DNA from: Clostridia bacterium
Lineage (GTDB): Bacteria > Bacillota > Clostridia > Oscillospirales > Acutalibacteraceae
Reading direction: 5' to 3'
NCBI GenBank assembly: GCA_017624735.1
Contig: JAGAMK010000069.1
Span: 19,765-83,764, forward strand
DNA length: 64,000 bases
Positions 44,275 through 52,604 of the stretch are shown one piece after another; within the stretch, counting starts at the first letter, position 1; every line of letters begins with the position of its first letter. Below the pieces are notes generated by a model, which saw only the letters and a program-made list of their open reading frames with translations, did no database searches and had not been told where the DNA came from. The translations under genes were made by a program, and so were the position numbers.

Positions 44275-45522
44275 TTGAATATTAAAGAGAATATTCGTAT
44301 TGCCGTTTTCAGTATAAGAACAAATCTGATGCGCTCACTTCTTACTATGTTAGGCATAATCATTGGCGTTGCTTCTGTTATCGCAATTGTAACTGTTGGT
44401 AACGGTGGTAGGGATTATATCGTTGGCATGATTCGTGATATGGGTAACAGTGCAATTTCACTTACCGTTAATACGAATGTTGCTGATGATGACGACTACT
44501 TCACAGATAAAGATATCGCCGCCATTAAAAGTCTTGAAGGTGTTCAGTATGCATCAATGCAGTCTATCACAATGTGTCAGATGAATGCTAACGACATGAC
44601 AGGTATTTTTATGGGAATTGGTTGTAATACCGATATGCAGATGCTAATGAGAACACCGCTTATGTACGGAAGATTCTTTACTGAAGAGGAATATATCGAA
44701 GGTAAAAACGTGGGTGTAATTGACGTTGGTAGTGCGTTGCAACTTTTCGGCAGAAAAGATGTTGTTGGTGAGAGTGTAAGTTGTACATCAAATGACCTTA
44801 CAGTATCAATTCGTATTGTTGGCGTTGTTGATATAATGGCAAGTATGAATCTAGATACCGAAGAAATGATGAGCAGCATGGGTTCCATGATGGGTGGAAT
44901 GCAGATGACAAGTTGTATGCTTTTAATACCTGCACCTGTTTCTGCAACACTTCTTGGAAAAGCAAGCGGTAGTTACGATATGTTACAGATTACTGCACTT
45001 GATGAAAATTTACTTGACGAGATTGGTACTGCTGCACTTAATCGTGTTCGTTCATTACATGATAACTATGAAAAAGACTGCTATAATGTAACTAATATGG
45101 CGACATACATTGACCTTCTTGATACTGTTATCAATGTATTTACAATATTTATTGCAGCCGTTAGTGCAATTTCTCTTATCGTTGGTGGTATAGGTGTTAT
45201 GAATATTATGCTTGTATCCATTACTGAACGAACAAGGGAAATCGGTATCAGAAAAGCTCTTGGAGCTAAAACGGGAACAATTATGTTCCAATTCCTGACA
45301 GAGTCAATAATTCTTTGTTTGATTGGTGGCTTGATAGGGTTGCTATTAGGTGTTGCAGGTGCGGCATTTGTTTCATTTATTATGGATGTTCCGCTTACTG
45401 TTCAACCATCAACGGTTGTGCTTGCCGTTGGCTTCTCATCCTTTATTGGTATTGTATTTGGCGTTTATCCGGCCAGACGAGCAGCTAAACTTCCGCCAAT
45501 TGAAGCACTTCGTAGAGATTAA
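44275..45522 (+). CDS. MacB/FtsX-like ABC transporter permease
   Basis: A 415-residue permease. It has an N-terminal helix in NLMRSLLTMLGIIIGVASVIAIV, an extracellular MacB periplasmic core domain (about residues 50-260), and three C-terminal FtsX-like helices with ITERTREIGIRKALGAKTGTI and GVYPARRAAKLPPIEALR. It works with a separate ATPase to drive export or signalling of peptides or antimicrobials. No ATP-binding subunit is encoded with it, although the adaptor is. TTG start with GAGGTG seven bases upstream. Confidence 0.88.
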   Translation: MNIKENIRIAVFSIRTNLMRSLLTMLGIIIGVASVIAIVTVGNGGRDYIVGMIRDMGNSAISLTVNTNVADDDDYFTDKDIAAIKSLEGVQYASMQSITMCQMNANDMTGIFMGIGCNTDMQMLMRTPLMYGRFFTEEEYIEGKNVGVIDVGSALQLFGRKDVVGESVSCTSNDLTVSIRIVGVVDIMASMNLDTEEMMSSMGSMMGGMQMTSCMLLIPAPVSATLLGKASGSYDMLQITALDENLLDEIGTAALNRVRSLHDNYEKDCYNVTNMATYIDLLDTVINVFTIFIAAVSAISLIVGGIGVMNIMLVSITERTREIGIRKALGAKTGTIMFQFLTESIILCLIGGLIGLLLGVAGAAFVSFIMDVPLTVQPSTVVLAVGFSSFIGIVFGVYPARRAAKLPPIEALRRD

Positions 45523-45532
45523 TATGTATAAT

Positions 45533-45565
45533 AAAGGTCCTGAGGAAATATTCCTTGGGACTTTT
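45533..45565 (+). terminator. Hairpin after the MacB-like gene
   Basis: AAAGGTCCTGAGGAA with TTCCTTGGGACTTTT, imperfect stem, just past the stop codon. Confidence 0.65.
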
Positions 45566-45586
45566 GAATTTTATCCTTCATTTTCC

Positions 45587-45623
45587 TAGATGTATATGCA
45601 GATGTATATACATCTATTTTTTT
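45587..45623 (+). terminator. Second terminator hairpin
   Basis: TAGATGTATAT and ATATACATCTA form an 11-bp stem, followed by TTTTTTT. It backs up the hairpin 25 bases earlier. Confidence 0.75.
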
Positions 45624-45877
45624 GTCAAAAAATAAAATGTAAAGAAAAATACTTTACAAAATATGGTGGATTAAGCACCAAAAATCGTTGATTTATCAAG
45701 TTTTAAACATTTTCAACATAGTTTTCAACAAAATCAAAGTTCAAATCTTTGTTAAAAATATACTGTATAAATTAAAAGAGAGGTGTTTTTTATACACCAA
45801 TTTTTATCGTAATAAAGCTAAATTTTGCAAGATTTGAAATTTTTCCTCCATATTTATATCATTTTTTCTGCGAAAAA
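45624..45877. other. A+T-rich spacer upstream of spo0A
   Basis: No gene. One small hairpin GGTGT-TTTTTAT-ACACC at 45783-45799; otherwise A+T-rich with TTTTCAAC repeats (45705-45730). Confidence 0.45.
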
Positions 45878-45884
45878 TGTCGAA
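45878..45884. promoter_or_regulatory. Candidate 0A box upstream of spo0A
   Basis: TGTCGAA in AAAATGTCGAAAAG matches the Spo0A-binding core TGNCGAA. It lies 31 bases upstream of the -35 box of spo0A, suggesting autoregulation. Confidence 0.6.
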
Positions 45885-45914
45885 AAGTTTTTAAGATTAA
45901 AAAATTAAAACCTA

Positions 45915-45943
45915 TTGCCAATAATTACCAAATATGGTAAAAT
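45915..45943 (+). promoter_or_regulatory. Promoter of spo0A
   Basis: TTGCCA, 17-base spacer, TAAAAT, 59 bases before the chosen start. This supports ATG 46003 over the longer frame from 45934. Confidence 0.65.
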
Positions 45944-46002
45944 ATGGCAGAAATAAGAAATCAGAAAATGATTTTCATAAAAATATGGAGGTTTCAAAAA
46001 AA

Positions 46003-46764
46003 ATGGGAAACAATTTAAAAGTCTTATTAACTGGTGATGGGAGCGAGTTCGGGAAGAATTGTGCAAATGTTTTACGTACTTATGGTTGTGATGTTGTTTT
46101 AGTGCCAAAGGATGGTAAAACTGTTTTGTCAAAAATCAATAATGATAGTATTGATGTTGTCGTGATGGATGCTTTTATGGCAAATCTTGATGCATTAGGT
46201 GTAATAACTGAAATCAATGAAGACGAGACAAGACCTTTAATTATGATAATGTCCAGTACGGATAATCAAAGATTTGAACAGGAAATTTTATCAGCGGGTG
46301 CAGACTATTATTTCTTGAAACCGTTTGATATAAACATTTTAGCCCAAAGAATTTCTCAGTTAACAGGATGGACTAAAAGTGAAAATAGTATAGCAAACCA
46401 CAACAACACAAACGATTTGCAGGTTACAGTAAGTGAAATAATGCATCAAATTGGTGTTCCTGCTCATATTAAAGGCTATCAATATCTCCGCGAAGCAATT
46501 GTTCTTTCAATAAACGACAGAGAAATGATGAGTTCGGTTACAAAGGTTTTATATCCCACAGTTGCAAAGATGTATTCAACCACAGCATCCCGTGTTGAAA
46601 GAGCGATTCGTCATGCTATTGAGGTTGCTTGGGATAGGGGAGACGTAGATGTGCTCAGCTCGTATTTTGGATATACAATACAGAATACAAGAGGTAAGCC
46701 GACTAACTCAGAATTTATTGCGATGATAAGCGACAAACTTCGCCTGAGAATGAAAATTTCTTGA
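46003..46764 (+). CDS. spo0A: Sporulation response regulator Spo0A
   Basis: A 253-residue response regulator, the master switch of sporulation. Residues 1-120 are a receiver domain with phospho-acceptor Asp56 (VVVMDAFM), Ser84/85 and Lys106 (FLKPFD). The acidic pair usually DD (as in ADDN of Bacillus) is reduced to GD here (TGDG, residues 10-13). The C-terminal DNA-binding domain is very well kept: [21 protein letters not shown] and [24 protein letters not shown] lies ten bases before ATG 46003. spoIVB, the usual upstream neighbour, is absent. Confidence 0.95.
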   Translation: MGNNLKVLLTGDGSEFGKNCANVLRTYGCDVVLVPKDGKTVLSKINNDSIDVVVMDAFMANLDALGVITEINEDETRPLIMIMSSTDNQRFEQEILSAGADYYFLKPFDINILAQRISQLTGWTKSENSIANHNNTNDLQVTVSEIMHQIGVPAHIKGYQYLREAIVLSINDREMMSSVTKVLYPTVAKMYSTTASRVERAIRHAIEVAWDRGDVDVLSSYFGYTIQNTRGKPTNSEFIAMISDKLRLRMKIS

Positions 46765-46789
46765 CAAGCATAATCATAAGTAGTATAAT
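46761..46789 (+). promoter_or_regulatory. Sigma-A promoter of the Mn riboswitch-mntP unit
   Basis: TTGACA, 17-base spacer, TATAAT, both perfect. The -35 box includes the spo0A stop codon. Confidence 0.85.
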
Positions 46790-46792
46790 CAT

Positions 46793-46918
46793 TGTGCTTC
46801 GTGAGGGAGTAGTCGGCGTTTAAACGCGGCAAGTCAACATACTGACCTTTTTGGTCTGGCTTACCTTAAATGACAAGACTCATGTATGACTTTTGTGTCA
46901 TACTTGGGTCTTTTTTTA
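46793..46918 (+). ncRNA. yybP-ykoY manganese riboswitch with terminator
   Basis: GAGGGAGTAGTCGGCG and the later AAGTCAACATACTGACC carry the conserved GGGAGUAG and GUCAACAU elements of the yybP-ykoY class; the aptamer is about 46793-46868. An expression-platform terminator follows: AGACTCATGTATGAC with GTCATACTTGGGTCT, then eight Ts. Mn2+ binding should favour read-through into mntP, a Mn2+ exporter. Confidence 0.9.
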
Positions 46919-46951
46919 TATCCCGTATGACAGAATAAACGGAGGATTTTT

Positions 46952-47527
46952 ATGGCTGAATTAGTAGTAATAGCAGTAGGTCTTGCGATGGATGCTTTTG
47001 CAGTAGCCGTTTGCAAAGGTCTTAACATGAGAAAGCTCGATTATAAACAGACAGCACTTATTGCTCTTTTCTTTGGTGGATTTCAGGCAGGTATGCCTTT
47101 AATAGGTTGGTTTATTGGCTCTAGTTTTGCACATTATATTGAAAGCATCGACCACTGGGTTACATTTATTTTACTTGCAATTATAGGTGGTAAAATGATT
47201 TCTGAAGCGATTAAAGGCGAAGACGAATGCGATGAATGTGCCGATAATAAATTGAATATAAAAGAATTAACGGCATTAGCTATCGCAACAAGTATTGATG
47301 CATTGGCAGTTGGCGTGGCTTTTGCTTTGGAATATGAGAGAAATACTGTATTTTTAGCAGTTACTTTAATAGGTGTTATTACTGCAGGACTTTCTGCAGT
47401 TGGTGTATTTATTGGACATAAATTTGGTGCGAAGTATAAGAATAAGGCTGAATTAGCAGGTGGACTTGTTCTTGTATTGATGGGTGTCAAATTTCTTCTT
47501 GAGGGATTAGGTATAATTGGTGGTTAA
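46952..47527 (+). CDS. mntP: Manganese efflux pump MntP
   Basis: A 191-residue membrane protein with six helices in two repeats. The two acidic motifs GLAMDAFAVAVCKGL (about residue 10) and ATSIDALAVGVAFAL (about residue 111) are the Mn2+-binding pair of MntP (YebN). It exports Mn2+. Control by the Mn riboswitch directly upstream strengthens the call. ACGGAGG precedes the ATG. The HAD gene begins two bases after its stop. Confidence 0.95.
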   Translation: MAELVVIAVGLAMDAFAVAVCKGLNMRKLDYKQTALIALFFGGFQAGMPLIGWFIGSSFAHYIESIDHWVTFILLAIIGGKMISEAIKGEDECDECADNKLNIKELTALAIATSIDALAVGVAFALEYERNTVFLAVTLIGVITAGLSAVGVFIGHKFGAKYKNKAELAGGLVLVLMGVKFLLEGLGIIGG

Positions 47528-47528
47528 T

Positions 47529-48212
47529 ATGATTAAAACACTACTTTGGGATATAGATGGCACACTTCTTAATTTTGAAAAATCAGAAAATTATGCAATA
47601 AAAAAATGTTTTGAAATATTTGAAATAGGTGAGTGTACTGACGAAATGATATGCCGATATTCTCTAATCAACAGAAAGTATTGGGAAATGCTTGAACGTG
47701 GAGAAATCACAAAACCCGAAGTGCTTCACGACCGTTTTGTTGAGTTTTTTTCATCAGAGGGTATTGTTTTTGAGCGTATTGATGATTTTAATGCAGAATA
47801 TCAAGTTCGTCTTGGCGATAAAGCATTTTTCTGCGAAAATGCTCTTGAAACAGTTACTGCACTCAAGGGGAAAGTCCGTCAATATGCAGTAACAAATGGC
47901 ACAATTGTTGCCCAAAGCCGAAAACTTAGTTTATCAGGACTTGATAAGATTTTTGATGATGTTTTTATTTCAGATAAAATTGGTTTTGAGAAACCTTCAC
48001 TTGAATTCTTTGATGCTGTACAGGAAAAAATCGGGAAATTTATGCCCGGTGAAGTTATGATTATTGGTGATTCATTAACAAGCGACATCCGTGGTGGAAT
48101 AAATGCAGGAATTCTTTGTTGTTGGTATAACCCTATGAATCATGAAAACAAAGCATCTCTCAAAATTGATTACGAAATAAAAGATATTGCAGAAATACTC
48201 AATTTAATATAA
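47529..48212 (+). CDS. HAD-family phosphatase, YjjG/nucleotidase-like
   Basis: A 227-residue HAD hydrolase. Motif I LLWDIDGTLLNFE (Asp nucleophile and proton donor), motif II AVTNGT near residue 122, Lys in IGFEKPSLEFF and motif IV MIIGDSLTSDIRGG are all present. The cap and the sequence pattern resemble the YjjG pyrimidine nucleotidase group, which removes non-canonical nucleotides. ATG 47529 has GGTGG upstream and the gene is two bases from mntP, so it is probably cotranscribed and partly under Mn control. Confidence 0.87.
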   Translation: MIKTLLWDIDGTLLNFEKSENYAIKKCFEIFEIGECTDEMICRYSLINRKYWEMLERGEITKPEVLHDRFVEFFSSEGIVFERIDDFNAEYQVRLGDKAFFCENALETVTALKGKVRQYAVTNGTIVAQSRKLSLSGLDKIFDDVFISDKIGFEKPSLEFFDAVQEKIGKFMPGEVMIIGDSLTSDIRGGINAGILCCWYNPMNHENKASLKIDYEIKDIAEILNLI

Positions 48213-48215
48213 GGA

Positions 48216-48250
48216 AAAGGAACTGTTGCACAATAAACAGTTCCTTTTTT
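48216..48250 (+). terminator. Terminator of the mntP-HAD unit
   Basis: AAAGGAACTGTT and AACAGTTCCTTT, 12-bp perfect stem, followed by a T-run. Confidence 0.9.
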
Positions 48251-48287
48251 TGTTAAATATGACAGAGGATAAAAAGTTAATATATGA

Positions 48288-48316
48288 TTGTTAATGTCTT
48301 GAAAATGTGTTAAAAT
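48288..48316 (+). promoter_or_regulatory. Probable promoter of the MFS-LRR unit
   Basis: TTGTTA, 17-base spacer, TAAAAT. A TATAAT nearby (48325-48330) has no well-spaced -35 box. Confidence 0.5.
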
Positions 48317-48349
48317 TAATTGATTATAATAAGAAAGGGAGAGTGAACA

Positions 48350-50104
48350 ATGAGCGACATACTTAACAAAGTAAAAGATTTCGGCACAGAAATCAAAACT
48401 CATTGGAATACTCCGGCAGAAGGTAAATATGTTCCTTATAAGGAATATAAGGACGTAGTTATCGGTGTCGGTGCAAACTACACAGGCGCAAAAACACTTG
48501 AGTATATCGGCTTCTGGTCAAGCTGTTTCCTCATTATGCACCATTATAAGTTGCCTTATCTTACATTCTCAGTTATCGGGCTTTTGAATATGCCTCTCGG
48601 TTATATTACAGCTCTTATCTGGTGGTATGTTTGTGACAACTTAGGCTTCTTGCCTAAAAAACAGGAAAGAAAAGTATATTTAGTATATGGTCTTATGATG
48701 GCTTTTGGTCTTAGTACCATCCTTTTTGACTATTCAAGATTATTTGACCAATCAGGTTCATTCATTACAATGTTGAATAGTTTTGAGGGTATGAATGCTA
48801 CGGCATGTTTTAAAACCTTTGGTACACATTTCCTGTATTCAGGTTGGGTAGGTGCTCGTAATATCTTCTGGCGTAAAAAACTTATTCCTAAATACGGCAG
48901 ATATAAATATGGCCTTTATTGTGATGTTATACCAAAATGTGTAATGGTTATTCTTATTGGTTGGCTTCCAATCTACAATATTCCTGATGTTGCTACTCGT
49001 GTATGGGTTGCAAATCTTCTCTTTGCTACATATAACGTTTTTGGTTTTGGTAATGTTCTCGAAGAATGTTCAAAGAGAATCAGTCCTAACCTTCAGGAAA
49101 GAATTCTTGTTCGTAGTTATCCTGTAAAAATCTCCCATATCTTTAACTCAATTTTAGCAATTATTCTTCCAGCAATTGTTGGCGAACTCCGATATGAATG
49201 GGCTGATATTAATTTCTACAGATGGGTTATTCCGGTAACATTCTGTATTTCAGCAGGATTTACAATGTATTTGTCAGGTAGAATTAAGGAAAGAATGCCA
49301 CAGCCTCCAATTGAAAAGAAAGTTCAGATTAAGTTCTGGGATGGTATGTTGGGTGTTCTTAAAAACAAATATATGCTTATCAACACTGTGGTTGGTCTTA
49401 TTGATGCTTTGGGTAATGGTATGCTTCCATTCGCAACAATTCTTTACTTCTATACATTCCGCCTCAGCGGTCTTCCATATTCATTGTTGGTAGCACTTAT
49501 TTCGTTTGCGGGTACTCCACCTGATTTGTTATCACCATATTTCTTGAAGAGATTCTCATACAAGCAGATTATGATTTTCTATCAGTTAAGCCGTGCAATT
49601 GGTAATGCTATCATTGCTATTGCAATGTGGACACTTGGAGATAATCTTGCTCTCTGTGGTACAATTTGTGTAGTTGTTCTCTTCTTCATGGAAATGACAA
49701 AAACAGTTCCTACAACTGCTGGTCACGATATGGGTGTTCGTATCAACGACTACCAGATGTACTTGTCAGGTGAACGTCTTGAAAGCTTTGCAGGTATTTT
49801 TGGTTGGTTTACCGGACCTATCACATCTTTCGTTGGTCTTATTATTCCAATCTTCTTACTCAGATACGGATTCAACAGTAACTGGGAAATTCTCTTCTTT
49901 GATGGCTCAAGAAGAAACATTGTTGTTGTGCCAATCATAGTTGACACAATCGGATTCTTCCTTATGACAATTCCTTACCTTTTCTGGGATTATGATAACA
50001 AAAAGCAAAATTTGGTTATGGAAGTTCTTAAACGTCGTGCTGAAGTTACAGAGAAAAAAGCACAAGAAGAAGGAATTTCTATTTCCGGTGGATATAAAGG
50101 TTAA
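48350..50104 (+). CDS. MFS transporter, glycoside-type (MFS_2-like)
   Basis: A 584-residue permease with about 12 helices. The long N-terminal cytosolic part (residues 1-45) and the insert about residues 135-185 are larger than usual. PSRAIGNAIIAIAMWTLGD and TTAGHDMGVRINDYQMYLSGERLESFAGIFGWF resemble the sugar-cation symporters of the GPH/MFS_2 group. It would import a sugar or glycoside, but the substrate is unknown. GGGAGAG precedes the ATG. Its stop lies in the ribosome-site region of the LRR gene, suggesting coupled expression. Confidence 0.75.
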   Translation: MSDILNKVKDFGTEIKTHWNTPAEGKYVPYKEYKDVVIGVGANYTGAKTLEYIGFWSSCFLIMHHYKLPYLTFSVIGLLNMPLGYITALIWWYVCDNLGFLPKKQERKVYLVYGLMMAFGLSTILFDYSRLFDQSGSFITMLNSFEGMNATACFKTFGTHFLYSGWVGARNIFWRKKLIPKYGRYKYGLYCDVIPKCVMVILIGWLPIYNIPDVATRVWVANLLFATYNVFGFGNVLEECSKRISPNLQERILVRSYPVKISHIFNSILAIILPAIVGELRYEWADINFYRWVIPVTFCISAGFTMYLSGRIKERMPQPPIEKKVQIKFWDGMLGVLKNKYMLINTVVGLIDALGNGMLPFATILYFYTFRLSGLPYSLLVALISFAGTPPDLLSPYFLKRFSYKQIMIFYQLSRAIGNAIIAIAMWTLGDNLALCGTICVVVLFFMEMTKTVPTTAGHDMGVRINDYQMYLSGERLESFAGIFGWFTGPITSFVGLIIPIFLLRYGFNSNWEILFFDGSRRNIVVVPIIVDTIGFFLMTIPYLFWDYDNKKQNLVMEVLKRRAEVTEKKAQEEGISISGGYKG

Positions 50105-50118
50105 TGGAGGTGAGTTAT

Positions 50119-51351
50119 ATGAGTAAGAAAGAAAAGAAAATAAAGAATACTGCTTTGCAAGAAGAAATTCATCTTGATATTCCAGAAGATGAAATATGGA
50201 CTTATCAGGTAGAAGGTCTTGCTGCCCCTCATATAAACAAGCCATACAAACACTATAACTTGAAAAAAGCATTGTTTGTTATCGTAATTATTGTAGCTGT
50301 TTCTCTCTCAATCTATTTCAGTGTGTTGGCTTTGATGAATGATACGTTTGAGTATAACGAAACAGAAAATGGAATTGAATTTACAAAATTCAGTAACACA
50401 GGCTACCTCTATGAGCTTGATATCGACTATGTTTCCGATATAGAATATATTCCGGGAAACAATAATCCAAAAATAAACTTTAAAGTCGTTAAAGACACTA
50501 CAAAACCAATTACATCTGTAAGACAATTTACACTTAACTGTGATGATAAGATTAAAACAATCAGAATTGGTGCACATGTTGAGAAGGTTGACCCTAAAGC
50601 ATTCTATTCTTGTTGGGCTTTGCAGAATATTGAGGTTGATGAAAACAACCCTAATTACTGTGATGTTGATGGTGTTCTTTATAACAAGGAAAAAACAGAG
50701 ATTCTCTGTTATCCATGTGACCATGATGAATATCTTAGAGAAAAGTATGGATATGAAAGAGAACTTTACAGAGATGAAGTTACTCCTGAATATGAGAAAG
50801 AAATTCAGACATACGTTGTTCCTTCAACTGTAAAGAAAATTGGTGAAATGTGTTTTAACTATGCAAACTTAAGAGTAATTTATTTCCCTGAAGGACTTGA
50901 AAGATTTGAGACTCTTTCAGTATTTAAGTTGCATGAACGTGTTGACCAGTGGACGACTGTTCCATCACTTTATGGAATTTATACATATAAAGGCGCAGAA
51001 GTGACAGATACTACATTTACAACACAGGATGCTCTTGGTGAACTTTATCTTTCACTCCCTGAAGGACTTAAATTCATTGGCTCTGACGCATTCAGTTATA
51101 ATCAGAATTTACAGTATATGTATATTCCATCAAGTGTAACTGAAATTGGTCACCATGCTTTCTGGGATACTTGTTATAAAGAAGGTAAAGAGCTTAAAGG
51201 TGTAACAGCAGTTGATGTTGCTCATAGTGAAGAACAATTCGCTGCACTTACAATTGGTGATGACTGGGTTCCTGAATACGACCACTTACTATTCAAAAAA
51301 CCGGTTGATATTAAATACTCATCACAACGTCAGGTAATGCCTGCTAAATAA
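50119..51351 (+). CDS. Membrane-anchored BspA-type leucine-rich repeat protein
   Basis: A 410-residue protein with a cytosolic N-terminus (about 50 residues), one helix (about 54-75) and an outside domain. The outside part has BspA-like LRR_5 repeats: KTIRIGAHVEKVDPKAFYSCWALQNIEV, YVVPSTVKKIGEMCFNYANLRVIYFPEGL and LSLPEGLKFIGSDAFSYNQNLQYMYIPSSVTEIGHHAFW. Such repeats mediate adhesion or binding in many gut bacteria. GGAGGTGA is ten bases before ATG 50119. Pairing with the MFS permease is unusual and its purpose is unknown. Confidence 0.82.
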   Translation: MSKKEKKIKNTALQEEIHLDIPEDEIWTYQVEGLAAPHINKPYKHYNLKKALFVIVIIVAVSLSIYFSVLALMNDTFEYNETENGIEFTKFSNTGYLYELDIDYVSDIEYIPGNNNPKINFKVVKDTTKPITSVRQFTLNCDDKIKTIRIGAHVEKVDPKAFYSCWALQNIEVDENNPNYCDVDGVLYNKEKTEILCYPCDHDEYLREKYGYERELYRDEVTPEYEKEIQTYVVPSTVKKIGEMCFNYANLRVIYFPEGLERFETLSVFKLHERVDQWTTVPSLYGIYTYKGAEVTDTTFTTQDALGELYLSLPEGLKFIGSDAFSYNQNLQYMYIPSSVTEIGHHAFWDTCYKEGKELKGVTAVDVAHSEEQFAALTIGDDWVPEYDHLLFKKPVDIKYSSQRQVMPAK

Positions 51352-51361
51352 GCATAAAAAT

Positions 51362-51389
51362 ACCGTATCGTGAGATACGGTGTTTTTTT
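51362..51389. terminator. Terminator after the LRR gene
   Basis: ACCGTATC and GATACGGT around GTGA, then GTTTTTTT. An A-run on the other side may let it serve the convergent gene too. Confidence 0.85.
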
Positions 51390-52479
51390 ATTTTATTATT
51401 GAGTCAATATCTATTTCCCATACATTTTTATTAATTTCTTTTGCATCAGAATACTCATTAGCACCTGATTCGAATATTACATAGAGTTTTCCTTCGTTAT
51501 AATCAAGACCTTCCATTAAAGTTGGCATTTTAAATCTTTTTATTCTGTTCTTTTTCTTTGCAATATATAATGGAACATCTGTATCAAAAACTGAAACTGT
51601 GTCGTTATCCCATTCGGTATATGACTCAAAAACGTACATTCTTGAATCATTTCTTCTTCCGTAGGATGTACTGAAAATTACATTTCCACTATCATTTATT
51701 GCCATACCTTGAACTTTGTCAGGGATTGAAAGAATAACATCGGGTGTTTTTGTTTCTTTCGCAGAGTAGTCAACATCTAACGGTAAATCATAACCACATG
51801 ACCAAGCATGATTTGAGGCTTTATGATGTTCTTTGTTTACCTTGTTACTATCTTTGTCGTTATTATAAAATTCTGAAACCCAGAGCTTTTCTCCATCACA
51901 GTAAAGAACAGAGCCTTTAACGGGAACGGAAAAATATCCATCGTATTTTATTGTTGAACCACTTTCACCTAAGAACATGTCGGTTGTAAAATGATAAATT
52001 TTACCATTTGAATTTGCGCTTCCACCAGAAGAAACCCATAAATCTTTTCCGTTTGATGCGATTCCGCCTGCATGGCCTGTGAATTTGTTGATAATAAACA
52101 TCTTACTTTCATTTGTGTCAGGATTTACAAGATAGATTCTTGAATAACGTTCATTTCCATTTTCGTCATCAGGCATATATCCGCTTATTGCAAACATTCC
52201 CAATTCTTCAACATAGCAAATGCCTTGTGGAACAAAATCATCTTCCAGTCCGGGTACTCCAAAAGGCATTTCTGTAAAGTTTTCTACATCAACTCTTTTG
52301 TCACCACCAAGTAATCCTAAAACAGAATCAAAAATGTTTTTAACAGCATAGAAAATATCGATTATTCCACCTGAAATTGTCATTGGTGTAACATCTTTCA
52401 CATCACTTGCAGAAACTGAAAGGGGAATGATGCTGAACATCATAACCATAGCAAGCAAAATACTGATAATCTTTTTCAT
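51388..52479 (-). CDS. Secreted beta-propeller-like protein of unknown function
   Basis: A 363-residue protein with a typical signal peptide (MKKIISILLAMVMMFSIIPL then SVSASD, cleavage near residue 24). The mature protein repeats short blade-like strands: FVPQGICYVEELGMFAISG, SRIYLVNPDTNESKMF, GHAGGIASNGKDLWVSSGG and KVQGMAINDSGNVIFSTSYG. This pattern of strand then GxxW/Y resembles YncE or SMP-type propellers. No catalytic motif or wall anchor is seen. It converges on the LRR gene and diverges from the GH13 gene, with back-to-back promoters. I do not know its function. Confidence 0.75.
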   Translation of the reverse strand: MKKIISILLAMVMMFSIIPLSVSASDVKDVTPMTISGGIIDIFYAVKNIFDSVLGLLGGDKRVDVENFTEMPFGVPGLEDDFVPQGICYVEELGMFAISGYMPDDENGNERYSRIYLVNPDTNESKMFIINKFTGHAGGIASNGKDLWVSSGGSANSNGKIYHFTTDMFLGESGSTIKYDGYFSVPVKGSVLYCDGEKLWVSEFYNNDKDSNKVNKEHHKASNHAWSCGYDLPLDVDYSAKETKTPDVILSIPDKVQGMAINDSGNVIFSTSYGRRNDSRMYVFESYTEWDNDTVSVFDTDVPLYIAKKKNRIKRFKMPTLMEGLDYNEGKLYVIFESGANEYSDAKEINKNVWEIDIDSIIK

Positions 52480-52508
52480 AAAATCATCCTTTCATGTTTT
52501 ATAATTGA

Positions 52509-52537
52509 ATTCTATCATAAAAAACTATAATTTTCAA
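52509..52537 (-). promoter_or_regulatory. Promoter of the secreted propeller-like gene
   Basis: Minus-strand TTGAAA, 17-base spacer, TAGAAT. Its -35 box lies five bases from that of the divergent GH13 promoter. Confidence 0.65.
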
Positions 52538-52542
52538 TGGAG

Positions 52543-52571
52543 TTGAAATTTGTGTTTATATATTGTATAAT
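52543..52571 (+). promoter_or_regulatory. Promoter of the GH13 gene
   Basis: TTGAAA, 17-base spacer, TATAAT, 33 bases before the start codon. Confidence 0.7.
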
Positions 52572-52604
52572 AAATAAGTTACATATCTTGGAAAGGAAGA
52601 TTTT

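Noticed and set aside
45934-46002. Spo0A start at 45934
   Set aside because: The added residues are not Spo0A-like and overlap the promoter. ATG 46003 follows GGAGGT.
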